DNA from: Porphyromonas sp. oral taxon 275
GTDB lineage: Bacteria > Bacteroidota > Bacteroidia > Bacteroidales > Porphyromonadaceae
NCBI RefSeq assembly: GCF_018127745.1
Contig: NZ_CP072333.1
Location: forward strand, 1,612,001 to 1,676,000
Length of the DNA stretch: 64,000 nucleotides
Direction: 5' to 3'
The position numbers and the translations under genes were made by a program. The notes under the pieces are model-generated. The model searched no databases. It worked only from the letters and a program-made list of their open reading frames with translations, and was not told the DNA's origin. This document shows, one piece after another, positions 35,576-44,776 of this stretch. Positions within the stretch are counted from its first letter, which is position 1. Each line of letters begins with the position of its first letter.

Positions 35576-37336
35576 ATGTATCGCACTACTACCTGCGGCG
35601 CGCTGCGCCTCAGCCAGGTCGGGGAGCAGGTCACGCTCGCCGGCTGGGTACAGAAGGCACGTCGCATGGGCGGCATGATCTTCGTCGATCTGCGTGACCG
35701 CTACGGCATCACGCAGCTGGTCTTCAACGAGAGCCTCGTCGGCCCCGACCTCATCGCCCAGGCTGAGAAGCTGGGGCGCGAATACGTCATCCAGGTCTCG
35801 GGCAAGGTCGCCGAGCGTGAGAACAAGAACCCCAAGCTCGACACGGGCGACATCGAGATCCTCGTCGAGCGCCTCAGCGTGCTCAACGCCTCGGAGGTCC
35901 CCCCCTTCACCATCGAGGACGAGACCGACGGCGGTGATGACCTGCGTATGAAGTACCGCTACCTCGACCTACGCCGCAGCTGCGTGCGCTCCAACCTCGA
36001 GCTGCGTCACCGCTTCGCCCTGGCCGTACGTCGCTACCTCGACGCCCAGGGCTTCCTCGAGGTCGAGACACCCGTACTGATCAAGTCTACCCCTGAGGGC
36101 GCCCGCGACTTCGTCGTGCCCTCGCGCATGAACCCCAATCAGTTCTACGCCCTGCCGCAGTCGCCACAGACCTTCAAGCAGCTGCTCATGGTCAGTGGCT
36201 TCGACCGCTACTTTCAGATCGTGAAGTGCTTCCGCGACGAAGACCTGCGCGCCGACCGCCAGCCCGAGTTCACGCAGATCGACTGCGAGATGAGCTTTGT
36301 GGAGCAGGAGGACGTGCTGACCATCTTCGAGGGCATGACGAAGTACCTCTTCCAGGAGCTGCTGGGCGTGGAGGTCGCCACTCCCTTCCCCCGCATGAGC
36401 TGGCAGGAGGCGATGAGCCGCTATGGGTCGGACAAGCCCGACACGCGCTTTGGCATGGAGTTTGTAGAGCTCAAGGATACGCTCTCGGGCTTCGGCTTCG
36501 GGGTCTTCGACGATGCCGCCTACATCGGGGGTATCTGTGCCCAGGGTGCCGCCAGCTACACGCGTAAGCAGCTGGATGCCCTGACGGACTTCGTCAAGCG
36601 CCCGCAGATCGGCGCTAAGGGCATGGTCTACGCACGCGTCGAGGCCGACGGCACGGTCAAGAGCAGCGTGGACAAGTTCTACAGCCAAGAGACGCTACAG
36701 GCACTGGCCTCCAAGATGCAGGCCGCACCCGGCGACCTCATCCTCATCCTCTCGGGGGACGAGCCGATGAAGGTACGCAAGCAGCTCTGCGAGCTCCGTC
36801 TTGAGATGGGCTCACAGCTTGGGCTCAGAGACAAGCGCCAGTTCTCCTGCCTCTGGGTGGTGGACTTCCCGCTCTTCGAGTGGGATGAGGAGACGCAGCG
36901 CTTCTACGCCATGCACCACCCCTTCACCTCGCCCAAGCCCGAGGACATCCCCCTACTGGCGACCGACCCAGGAGCCGTGCGGGCCAATGCCTACGACATG
37001 GTCATCAACGGCGTCGAGGTCGGTGGCGGCTCGATCCGTATCCACGACAGCGGGCTGCAGGCACAGATGTTCGACCTCCTGGGCTTCACCCCCGAGAAGG
37101 CTCAGGAGCAGTTCGGCTTCCTGATGAATGCCTTCAAGTACGGGGCTCCTCCCCACGGCGGGCTGGCCTACGGGCTGGATCGCTTCGTCTCGCTCTTCGC
37201 TGGGCTGGACAGCATCCGTGACTGTATCGCCTTCCCCAAGAATAATTCCGGCCGCGACGTGATGATCGATGCGCCCTCGCTCATCGACCAGGAGCAGCTC
37301 GACGAGCTCTGCCTCTCCCTCTCGCAGCCCAAGTAG
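35576..37336 (+). CDS. aspS: Aspartyl-tRNA synthetase
   Basis: Charges tRNA-Asp with aspartate. The 586-aa protein is the bacterial class IIb type. An N-terminal OB-fold anticodon-binding domain (about 1-105) includes [18 protein letters not shown]. The catalytic core has motif 2 ([16 protein letters not shown]) and motif 3 ([15 protein letters not shown]), with the GAD insertion between them (about 290-410). Whether it also mischarges tRNA-Asn depends on the presence of asnS or gatCAB elsewhere. The pRiA4b-type gene follows 79 bp on. Confidence 0.97.
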   Translation: MYRTTTCGALRLSQVGEQVTLAGWVQKARRMGGMIFVDLRDRYGITQLVFNESLVGPDLIAQAEKLGREYVIQVSGKVAERENKNPKLDTGDIEILVERLSVLNASEVPPFTIEDETDGGDDLRMKYRYLDLRRSCVRSNLELRHRFALAVRRYLDAQGFLEVETPVLIKSTPEGARDFVVPSRMNPNQFYALPQSPQTFKQLLMVSGFDRYFQIVKCFRDEDLRADRQPEFTQIDCEMSFVEQEDVLTIFEGMTKYLFQELLGVEVATPFPRMSWQEAMSRYGSDKPDTRFGMEFVELKDTLSGFGFGVFDDAAYIGGICAQGAASYTRKQLDALTDFVKRPQIGAKGMVYARVEADGTVKSSVDKFYSQETLQALASKMQAAPGDLILILSGDEPMKVRKQLCELRLEMGSQLGLRDKRQFSCLWVVDFPLFEWDEETQRFYAMHHPFTSPKPEDIPLLATDPGAVRANAYDMVINGVEVGGGSIRIHDSGLQAQMFDLLGFTPEKAQEQFGFLMNAFKYGAPPHGGLAYGLDRFVSLFAGLDSIRDCIAFPKNNSGRDVMIDAPSLIDQEQLDELCLSLSQPK

Positions 37337-37415
37337 CGCCCCCGCAGTAGCACAGGCCCCCCGATGGGCTGTGCTGCCCTTGGGGCTGCACCCGCACCTA
37401 GATCCCATCTATATT

Positions 37416-37961
37416 ATGGTATACCGCTTATCCCTACTCTCGGACGAGAACGACTTCTTCCGCCGCGAGCTACTCATCGACTCCGAGGCGAGCTTCCTGC
37501 TGCTCAATGACTTCATCCTCGACAGCCTAGGCTACCGTCCCGACGAGCTGACGAGCTTCTACGTCTGCGACGAGGACTGGCAGAAGGAGGAGGAGATCAC
37601 CCGTATGGACATGGGCTCACGCCCCGACGAGGACAGCCTGCTGATGGCCGACACGCTGCTGGAGGACAAGCTCGAGCGCCGTGGCGACCACCTCTTCTTC
37701 GTCTTCGACATGCTCAGTGAGCGCGGCCTCTTCATCGAGGTCGAGGAGCTGCAGCCAGGCAAGAGCCTCGAGACCCCCCAGATGATCCTCAGCGAGGGCA
37801 AGGCGCCGAAGCAGATCGCCTCCTTCGAGGAGTCGCTGACACGCGCTGCGGCCATCTCTGGGACGCCCTTCGAGGGCGAGGACTTCGGGGATGAGTCCTT
37901 CAGCGAGGACGAGCTGGACCTCGAGGGCTTCGATATCGCGGATGCCGAGAGCCTCTACTAG
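37416..37961 (+). CDS. pRiA4b ORF-3-like (IS1096 TnpR passenger-type) domain protein
   Basis: The family was first noted on plasmids and as an IS1096 passenger, but single chromosomal copies are common in Bacteroidota; its function is unknown. The 181-aa protein starts at the ATG at 37416, where the conserved MVYRLSLLSDENDFFRREL begins; the frame is open upstream into aspS but without conserved sequence. The core includes SFYVCDEDWQKEEEITRMDMG and LFFVFDMLSERGLFIEV. The last 40 residues are very acidic. Its end overlaps the miaA start by 20 bp, so the two are probably cotranslated. Confidence 0.8.
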   Translation: MVYRLSLLSDENDFFRRELLIDSEASFLLLNDFILDSLGYRPDELTSFYVCDEDWQKEEEITRMDMGSRPDEDSLLMADTLLEDKLERRGDHLFFVFDMLSERGLFIEVEELQPGKSLETPQMILSEGKAPKQIASFEESLTRAAAISGTPFEGEDFGDESFSEDELDLEGFDIADAESLY

Positions 37962-38880
37962 CAGCCCGCTGCTCCTAGTCCTCGTGGGGCCCACGGGGGT
38001 AGGCAAGACGGAGCTAAGCATCCGCCTCGGAGAGCGGCTCTCCACGAGCATCCTCTCGGCTGACTCGCGGCAGATCTATCGCGAGCTCCCTATAGGCACA
38101 GCTGCCCCCTCCCTCGAGGAGCGGGCGGCTGTGCCTCATTACTTCGTAGGCACACGCAGCATCCACGACTACTACAGCGCTGCCGACTACGAGCGCGAGG
38201 CACTGGAGACGCTGGCGGAGCTCTTCGCCGAGCAGCCCGTCGTCCTCGTCTCGGGCGGCTCAATGATGTACGTCGATGCCCTCTGTCGCGGGCTCGACGC
38301 CGTGCCGAGCGTGCCCGAGGACCTGCGCCGTGCCGTGTGGCAGCGCTACGAGGCCGAGGGGCTGGAGGGCATACGCCACGACCTGGAGCAGGTCGACCCC
38401 GACTACCTAGGTCAGGTCGACCCAGCCAACTACAAGCGCCTCCTCCACGCCTGGGAGGTCTACCTCGCCACAGGGAGCCCCTTCACCAGCTACCACCGAG
38501 GAGAGCCCAAGCAGCGCCCCTTCCGCATCCTGAGGGTGGGGCTGGAGCGACCACGCCCCGAGCTCTACGCCCGCATTGATCGGCGTGTGGAGCTCATGCT
38601 CGAGGCGGGGCTGGAGGCCGAGGCGCGCGCCGTCTACCCCTACCGCGCGCTCAACGCGCTCAACACCGTCGGCTACAAGGAGCTCTTCGCCTACTTCGAC
38701 GGCACCATCGACCGCGCCGAGGCCATCCGCCTAATCCAGCGCAATAGCCGCCACTACGCCCGCAAGCAGCTCAGCTGGTGGCAGCGCGACCCCTCCATCC
38801 ACTGGCTCGACGCCAGCGCCCCCGACCTCCTCGAGTCCGTCCTAGCCTTACTCGAGGCCCCCATAGCCCCCTTGGACTAA
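37942..38880 (+). CDS. miaA: tRNA dimethylallyltransferase MiaA
   Basis: Adds a dimethylallyl group to N6 of A37 in tRNAs reading UNN codons. The 312-aa protein has the P-loop GPTGVGKTELS near the N-terminus, SADSRQIYRELPIGTAAPS, the catalytic-core VSGGSMMYVDAL and the C-terminal RHYARKQLSWW. The ATG at 37942 places the P-loop at the usual distance from the start; longer frames read into the upstream acidic gene. It forms an aspS-pRiA4b-type-miaA cluster, two of whose genes act on tRNA. Confidence 0.93.
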   Translation: MPRASTSSPLLLVLVGPTGVGKTELSIRLGERLSTSILSADSRQIYRELPIGTAAPSLEERAAVPHYFVGTRSIHDYYSAADYEREALETLAELFAEQPVVLVSGGSMMYVDALCRGLDAVPSVPEDLRRAVWQRYEAEGLEGIRHDLEQVDPDYLGQVDPANYKRLLHAWEVYLATGSPFTSYHRGEPKQRPFRILRVGLERPRPELYARIDRRVELMLEAGLEAEARAVYPYRALNALNTVGYKELFAYFDGTIDRAEAIRLIQRNSRHYARKQLSWWQRDPSIHWLDASAPDLLESVLALLEAPIAPLD

Positions 38881-39014
38881 GCGCTGAGCAAGCGCCCCCT
38901 CCTCCCCGACCAAGGGCGATTTCCCCTCCCCATAAGCACCACGACACCTGTCCAAGCGGCCTCGCTTGATGCCGCTTAGGCCGCTCAGCGCGGCACCAGC
39001 CCGCGGCTCGCTCC

Positions 39015-39102
39015 GCGAGGGATAGCCCTCAGCCCGCTGACTGCCGTCCCTCACGGCGCTGACTGCCGTCCGTCGGGCGGCTGACGGATATCCCTCAGGA
39101 GC
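39015..39102 (+). repeat. 22-bp palindromic repeat array E (4 units)
   Basis: Cores start at 39021 (GATAGCCCTCA), 39043 and 39065 (GCCGTCC...) and 39087 (GATATCCCTCA), exactly 22 bp apart. A C/T-rich tail follows. The gap 38881-39327 also has the gapA promoter; the stretch 38881-39014 shows nothing I can assign. Confidence 0.88.
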
Positions 39103-39230
39103 CCTTTTCCCCTTGGCTTAGAGCCCCTCTGAGGCGTCTTCGACCTCCTGCCTCGCCCCTAGCCGAGCGAGGTAGGAGGACATTATGCGTCGAGGCCTAG
39201 CTGCGCTTAGGTGATGTGGATAAATTTCCG

Positions 39231-39238
39231 TAAATTTG
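39231..39238 (+). promoter_or_regulatory. Promoter of gapA
   Basis: TAAATTTG matches the -7 consensus and lies 89 bp upstream of the ATG. A near-duplicate, TAAATTTC, sits ten bases before it. Confidence 0.5.
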
Positions 39239-39315
39239 CGGAGCAAAAGGCGGGTATGCCCTACGGGCTGCCTCGACCAGCGCACCAAAGCAGTATAAAT
39301 AGTATTCACGTATAA

Positions 39316-40332
<1,017 letters not shown>

Positions 40333-40356
40333 TCGCCCGACACCCCACTATCACGA

Positions 40357-40404
40357 GCGTCCCGAGACCACGCCCCAGGCGTCTGGTCTCGGGACGCGCT
40401 TTTT
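40357..40404 (+). terminator. Terminator of gapA
   Basis: Perfect 14-bp inverted repeat GCGTCCCGAGACCA / TGGTCTCGGGACGC followed by GCTTTTTTT: a textbook intrinsic terminator, the strongest in the window. Confidence 0.92.
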
Positions 40405-40559
40405 TTACCCCTAGCCTAAGCCTCACCCACGCTCGCCTCCTCTCAGAGCTAATGTATACGTCGAACTGGGTATAGAGGAAGAGTACTTCGAGCTTTACCT
40501 AGACGTAGCTCCTCGAGGAATAAGTATCCTCCCCTCTAGCTTGCTCAAACGGGGAGGAC

Positions 40560-40910
40560 AAGCCCCAACGGGGCGACCCATACAAAGCCCAGGGTGCGTA
40601 GCCCTGCAAGGGCGACCAAACCCTGGGTAGGCTAGATAAATAGCTATGAAGCCCTACAGGGGCGACCCTTAAAACGCTCGTAGCGCCGAGGAATGCTGCT
40701 CCGACTTCACAGCTGCTCCTTCTAAGGGTCGCCCCTGTAGGGCTCTTTATGTTTGGGGAACTTAACCCAGGGTTCCGTCACGCCTACAGCGTTCCCTCAC
40801 CCTGGGCTTTGTATGGGTCGCCCCGCTGGGGCTTACCAAGCCGCTTGACCTTAGCGAGTGACACAGATCGCCCCGCTGGGGCTTACTCAGCCGCTTGACC
40901 TTAGCGAATA
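40560..40910 (-). repeat. Nested inverted-repeat element, single copy
   Basis: Three nested stems are visible: outer arms of about 36 bp (from 40560; to 40834) around AAAGCCCAGGGTG / CACCCTGGGCTTT, middle arms AACCCTGGGT / ACCCAGGGTT (near 40619 and 40764), and inner arms AGCCCTACAGGGGCGACCCTT and complement (40650-40671, 40723-40744). The right end is followed by a 50-bp direct duplication (repeats start at 40818 and 40868). It is the inverse orientation of the copies at 45.8 kb. The rest of the gap 40406-40559 shows nothing I can assign. Confidence 0.85.
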
Positions 40911-41043
40911 GCAGGGATCAAAGGAGGCTTACTCTATAGCTTCGCGCTCCCCTCCTCGCTCGCAGCGGGTAAAGGAAGGCAGCGCCCGAGGGGCGCGCGG
41001 CAGAAGACAGCTGCTGGGCTGCCCGAGGGATGGAGCTCACTGG

Positions 41044-41329
41044 GTTAGTTAGCAGGCTGCACTGGCTGGTTGATAGACTGCGCTGGGCTAATTGGTAGGA
41101 CGTGCACAATCGACGGGGAGGGCTGGCAAGGCTCATGGAAAGGGCTCACGCAGCGAAGCAATAGCCCTTAGCGGCCTGACCGATAGCCCTTAGCTGGCTG
41201 ACCGACAGGCCTCAGGCAGCTCAGGGATCATCCTCGGCTCGCTGACCGATAGCCCTCGGCCGTCTGAGGGATACCCCTCACACCTCTGAGGGACGTCTCT
41301 CAAGGCTCTGACGGATACCCATCAGAGCG
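41044..41329 (+). repeat. 22-bp repeat array F (8 clear units plus a decayed 5' extension)
   Basis: Clear cores start at 41160, 41182, 41204, 41226, 41248, 41270, 41292 and 41314, all exactly 22 bp apart. The most common form is GATAGCCCTTA or GATAGCCCTCG. From 41044 to 41106 three diverged copies (for example GATAGACTGCG at 41072, 88 bp before the first clear core) keep a spacing of 21-23 bp. The array sits between the nested inverted repeat and the YtxH promoter. Confidence 0.85.
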
Positions 41330-41466
41330 CCTCCCCTAGGAGCACACCCCACTGCGCGCCCTGCGCCCTCCAGGCAGGAGCAAGGCGCGGCAGGCGCTGG
41401 CAGCCTAGAGGAGCAGCCAGCCCCAAGGCAGAAGAAGGGCACTAGGAGGAATTAAGAAAATTGCAC

Positions 41467-41474
41467 TACCTTTG
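41467..41474 (+). promoter_or_regulatory. Promoter of the YtxH gene
   Basis: TACCTTTG matches the -7 consensus exactly, 52 bp upstream of the ATG. Confidence 0.6.
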
Positions 41475-41526
41475 GTAGCAGCGAAAGACGCTAGACACAT
41501 TCACCCATTTACTAAGGATTACGGAT

Positions 41527-41778
41527 ATGGCTAATTGTTCGAAGGGGAATTTCTTCCTCGGCGTGCTCATTGGAGCCGCAGCAGGTGCAGCCGCCGCTTA
41601 CTTCTCTGACCGTCGTAAGCGCGAGCTCTTCGCAGATAATGTATCCAGCTCTGTAGAGCGCGCCCGTGACAGCATCGTCGAGGGCTACTACGAAGCTAAG
41701 GAACGCTATCAGCGCTATCGCAATCGCCTGACCGATGAGACGCAGGAGCTCATCGATGAGCTGAAGGACGAGGAATAG
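41527..41778 (+). CDS. YtxH domain-containing small membrane protein
   Basis: The 83-aa protein has one glycine/alanine-rich membrane helix (about 8-25, FLGVLIGAAAGAAAAYF). A basic stretch (SDRRKREL) and a long amphipathic, charged helix (about 35-83) follow. This is the layout of YtxH proteins, which are tied to general stress in Firmicutes but lack a defined biochemical role. It precedes a holin-like membrane protein gene, a pairing often seen in Bacteroidota. A hairpin separates the two genes. Confidence 0.82.
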   Translation: MANCSKGNFFLGVLIGAAAGAAAAYFSDRRKRELFADNVSSSVERARDSIVEGYYEAKERYQRYRNRLTDETQELIDELKDEE

Positions 41779-41818
41779 CCCTCGCCCCGACGCACACCCA
41801 GCAGTATTAACCACGAGT

Positions 41819-41873
41819 AGCGCTACCAGAGTACTCAGGGTACCTCGAGTACGCTGAGCACCCTGGTAGCGCT
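41819..41873 (+). terminator. Hairpin between the YtxH and holin-like genes
   Basis: Perfect 11-bp arms AGCGCTACCAG / CTGGTAGCGCT around a 33-nt loop that contains the smaller inverted repeat GTACTC/GAGTAC. There is no T-run. It ends four bases before the next ATG, so it could be an attenuator or mRNA-processing site rather than a full terminator. Confidence 0.5.
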
Positions 41874-41877
41874 CTCT

Positions 41878-42729
41878 ATGCTACCCACCCCTATGGCTAC
41901 CCTACAGTTAGACAGCTTCCTCATCAAGCTCTATCGCCTAGGTCGACGACAGCTCGACGTGTCGGTGCTCAGCATCGGCACCCAGATAGCTCGCCGTACC
42001 GGGAGTCTCCTCTTCTGGGTGATCATCGGCTTCTTCGCCTTCTTCCTCTTCCTCGCGCTCAATATCGCGGCAGGCTTCGCCCTAGCCTCATCCTTCGATG
42101 AGTCCCCCGCCTGGGGCTTCCTCTACCTCGCTCTGGGCTATGTCGGGCTTATCCTCCTGACGCTCCTCCTGCGCTCCTGGCTCCTCCACTGGGTGCGGCA
42201 GGCCGTAGCGCGGCGTGTGCTGGCGCGTGCTCGCAAGATCAACGACCAGCTGGATCGTATGACGCCCGAGATCAGCTACCAGTCGAGCCTCGACCGACCC
42301 GAGGGCGAAGTCCCCTACACGGCCTTGCAGCGCGGCCTCGGACGTAGCCTCGTCGAGCGAAGCCGCTCGACCGAGGAGATACTGCGCGACGTACGCTACA
42401 TCAAGGAGAACTACAAGGGCATCCTGGCCAAGACGGCGCAGCGCGAGGCGATGAACTATGCTACGCAGCTGCCTGGGGTCAGCTCCGTCCTACACTTCTT
42501 CGGCTACAAGGGGAGCCCCGCGCGCCCCAGCCGCCTCAGTCGTCCTGCCGCCAGCAAGCCCAGCTCCCGCCTCACCAAGGTCCTCGAGACCCATGCCGCG
42601 GGCCTAGTCAAGTACGCCCCCTATGCACTCATCGCTTGGGACTTCGTACGCCCGACGCTGATGAGTATCGCCATAGGGCAGCTACAGCACGGCCTGCACC
42701 GCCTCTTCACGCGTCGCAAGCGCCGCTAG
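41878..42729 (+). CDS. Membrane protein resembling the phage-holin/superfamily III (Holin-X-like) group
   Basis: The 283-aa protein has two long hydrophobic helices (about 42-70, LLFWVIIGFFAFFLFLALNIAAG, and 80-102) in the first third. Helical, basic sequence and a Ser/Pro/Arg-rich part (about 215-235) follow. The two-helix hairpin following a YtxH gene is a common Bacteroidota arrangement annotated as holin-like, though there is no phage context here. An envelope-stress or membrane-curvature role is only a guess. The ATG at 41893 is an equally good start. Confidence 0.65.
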   Translation: MLPTPMATLQLDSFLIKLYRLGRRQLDVSVLSIGTQIARRTGSLLFWVIIGFFAFFLFLALNIAAGFALASSFDESPAWGFLYLALGYVGLILLTLLLRSWLLHWVRQAVARRVLARARKINDQLDRMTPEISYQSSLDRPEGEVPYTALQRGLGRSLVERSRSTEEILRDVRYIKENYKGILAKTAQREAMNYATQLPGVSSVLHFFGYKGSPARPSRLSRPAASKPSSRLTKVLETHAAGLVKYAPYALIAWDFVRPTLMSIAIGQLQHGLHRLFTRRKRR

Positions 42730-42785
42730 CCCTCCCCCCTTAGCCCCCCGTCTAGACACAGCACCCTATCTACGCACCAGCCACT

Positions 42786-43646
42786 ATGCACACCATCGTC
42801 GGAATAGGAGAAAGCCTCTGGGATATCTTCCCTGACCGCAAGGCCATCGGCGGCGCGCCCGCCAACTTCGCCTACCACTGCCGTAGCCTCGGCCAAGAGG
42901 CCTACGCCGTCACAGCCCTCGGGCGAGATGCCCTCGGGGACGAACTGGCCGCAGAGCTCGACGCCCGTGGCCTCGGCCGCTACCTGCAGCGCGTAGACTA
43001 CCCCACAGGGCGGGTACTCGTGCAGCTCCGCGAGGGACTCCCCAGCTATGAGATCAAGGAGGACGTCGCCTGGGACCACATCGCCTATACGGAGGAGCTG
43101 GCGGAGCTCGCCCGCCGCTGCGATGCGGTATGCTTCGGCACGCTGGCGCAGCGCTCGCCCATCAGTGCCGCCACCATCCAGCACTTCATCCAGGAGATGC
43201 CCGCAGGTAGTATCAAGGTCTTCGACATCAACCTCCGCCTGCACTACTACAGCCGTGAGATCGTCGAGCAATCCCTGGCGCACGCTACCATCCTCAAGCT
43301 CAATGATGAGGAACTGCCCGTCGTGGCCGAGCTTCTAAATATCCACGGCACCGAGCAGGAGATATGCCACACGCTGCTGGAGCGCTATGCGCTGGACAGC
43401 CTGCTGCTGACGCGCGGCGCCCTGGGGGTCAATGTCTACTACGTCACGGGCAGCTGCTACCACCCTGCCCTACCCATCGAGGTCGTCGATACGGTCGGTG
43501 CAGGCGACTCCTTCACCGCAGCCTACCTCTGCGCGACGCTCATGGGGCGTAGCCACGCCGAGGCCGTGCACAGCGCCTCGCACCTAGCGGCCTACGTCTG
43601 CACCTGCCGTGGGGCAATGCCCCAGCTCCCCGAGGAGCTGCGTTAG
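42786..43646 (+). CDS. PfkB family carbohydrate kinase (fructokinase-like)
   Basis: ATP-dependent sugar kinase of the ribokinase fold, 286 aa. Seen: an N-terminal GIGESLWDIFPD and GGAPANFAYH that bind the sugar, and the C-terminal signature DTVGAGDSFTAAYL with the catalytic Asp. The short length and the GGAPANFA block resemble fructokinases of Bacteroidota, but the substrate is not certain. It follows the holin-like gene by 56 bp. A hairpin about 100 bp past the stop may end the transcript. Confidence 0.87.
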   Translation: MHTIVGIGESLWDIFPDRKAIGGAPANFAYHCRSLGQEAYAVTALGRDALGDELAAELDARGLGRYLQRVDYPTGRVLVQLREGLPSYEIKEDVAWDHIAYTEELAELARRCDAVCFGTLAQRSPISAATIQHFIQEMPAGSIKVFDINLRLHYYSREIVEQSLAHATILKLNDEELPVVAELLNIHGTEQEICHTLLERYALDSLLLTRGALGVNVYYVTGSCYHPALPIEVVDTVGAGDSFTAAYLCATLMGRSHAEAVHSASHLAAYVCTCRGAMPQLPEELR

Positions 43647-43739
43647 GGGGCGGGCTTCGCCTGAGGCGGGACAAGGGTGAAGGCTCTGTCGTGCAGCAGC
43701 TCCAGCTCACCTCGATGCTAGGGCTAAGGCTAGGCCGAT

Positions 43740-43846
43740 AAAGCGAACAGGACCAACTCTCCCGAGCTGATCCTGTCCTTCGATTTATCACTTAAACGGT
43801 TTACTATTTACAAGAGTTACGCGGTCAGAAGCCTTATCACTCTCAC
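43740..43846 (-). ncRNA. Candidate small RNA with its own promoter and 3' hairpin
   Basis: On the minus strand TTG (43879-43881) is followed after 20 bp by TACCTTTG (43858-43851), the best-formed promoter in the window, yet no gene lies downstream of it. About 70 nt later comes a 12-bp hairpin with two mismatches (arms 43748-43759 and 43764-43775, loop TCCC), followed by TTCGCTTTAT. The product would be about 105 nt. No conserved short ORF is seen in it. The gap 43647-44017 otherwise holds the promoter of the hemerythrin gene. Confidence 0.35.
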
Positions 43847-43850
43847 AGCA

Positions 43851-43858
43851 CAAAGGTA
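43851..43858 (-). promoter_or_regulatory. Orphan minus-strand promoter
   Basis: TACCTTTG with TTG 20 bp upstream (43879-43881). It points away from the hemerythrin gene into gene-free sequence. Confidence 0.6.
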
Positions 43859-43952
43859 GATCCTCGGCTGAGATAGCACAATACCTATATGTGATGATTC
43901 GGGGGCTAAGGGCTACCTATAAGAGAGGATTGCGCACACGCCGCCTTAGACC

Positions 43953-43960
43953 TACCTTTG
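43953..43960 (+). promoter_or_regulatory. Promoter of the hemerythrin-LuxR genes
   Basis: TACCTTTG preceded after exactly 20 bp by ATTG (43929-43932), with the same spacing as the divergent promoter 95 bp away. The leader is about 50 nt. Confidence 0.65.
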
Positions 43961-44017
43961 TCCTAGCATCTTCGTGAGGCCTCAGCCCTCACGCGCAGAC
44001 ATTCACCACGCGACGAC

Positions 44018-44740
44018 ATGAACTCATACAAGCAACTCCAGGGACAGACCCTGACCAGCCCCATCGGTGCCCTGACCAAGATGAGCGACCTCATCACCAG
44101 CAGCGCCGTAGCCCTCCTGATCATCACACGCATGGGCATACCGCTGGGCTTCGGGGAGAAGACCATCAAGCAGCTCTGCCAGGAGCACGGCGTAGACCTC
44201 AAGACACTACTGCTGCTGCTCAATAGCGCAGTCGTGGAGAACTATAGTCCCTCCCAGGAGCAGATCCGCAGCGTGCACCTCGACAGCCTGATCACCTACC
44301 TGTCGCAGTCGCACTCCTACTTCCTCGACTACCGCCTGCCCTCGATCCGTCAGCGCCTCCTCTCGGCGATCTCCGACTGCCCACAGGAGCTGGCCTACGT
44401 GATCCGTCGCTTCTTCGACGAGTATGCCGAGGAGGTACGCAAGCACATGGGCTACGAGGATCGTGTCGTCTTCCCCTATGCCCGCAAGCTCGCCGCTGGG
44501 GAGCGCGACAGCCACTACAGCATCGCCATCTTCAGCCGCCGCCATGACCAGATCGAGCTCAAGATCACTGAGCTGAAGAACCTGCTCATCAAGTACTACC
44601 CCATCCAGAGCGGCTACGAGCTGACGACCGTCCTATACGATATCTTCAGTATCGAGATGGAGCTAGCCTCGCACAACTATATCGAGGACGAGATCTTCAC
44701 CCCACACATCAGCTATCTGGAGCAGCAGTTCGCCGACTAG
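44018..44740 (+). CDS. Hemerythrin (HHE) domain protein
   Basis: Probable non-haem di-iron protein that senses or handles oxygen or NO, or repairs iron-sulfur centres (RIC/YtfE-like). In the 240-aa protein a first helical part (1-85) precedes the four-helix HHE bundle. Candidate iron ligands are H99, H133, E137, H166, H209 and E213, in SHSYFLDYRLP, KHMGYEDRVVFPYA, RHDQIE and SHNYIEDEIF. All are at family-like spacing. An orphan LuxR gene follows after a short gap, which suggests a redox-linked regulatory pair. Confidence 0.85.
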   Translation: MNSYKQLQGQTLTSPIGALTKMSDLITSSAVALLIITRMGIPLGFGEKTIKQLCQEHGVDLKTLLLLLNSAVVENYSPSQEQIRSVHLDSLITYLSQSHSYFLDYRLPSIRQRLLSAISDCPQELAYVIRRFFDEYAEEVRKHMGYEDRVVFPYARKLAAGERDSHYSIAIFSRRHDQIELKITELKNLLIKYYPIQSGYELTTVLYDIFSIEMELASHNYIEDEIFTPHISYLEQQFAD

Positions 44741-44762
44741 CCCCACACTTCGCATAGCTCCT

Positions 44763-44770
44763 TATCCTTG
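44763..44770 (+). promoter_or_regulatory. Possible internal promoter of the LuxR gene
   Basis: TATCCTTG, one base off the -7 consensus, ends six bases before the ATG at 44777. This is the same placement as at prmC and would give a leaderless mRNA. No -33 element is visible. Confidence 0.35.
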
Positions 44771-44776
44771 CCTCCT

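Noticed and set aside
40918..41136. 72-codon frame on the minus strand beside array F
   Set aside because: It runs through decayed repeat units and lacks a promoter or recognisable sequence.
43877..43894. CACA...TGTG inverted pattern between the divergent promoters, considered as a CRP/FNR-type site
   Set aside because: The half-sites point the wrong way and the spacing does not fit; too weak to call an operator.
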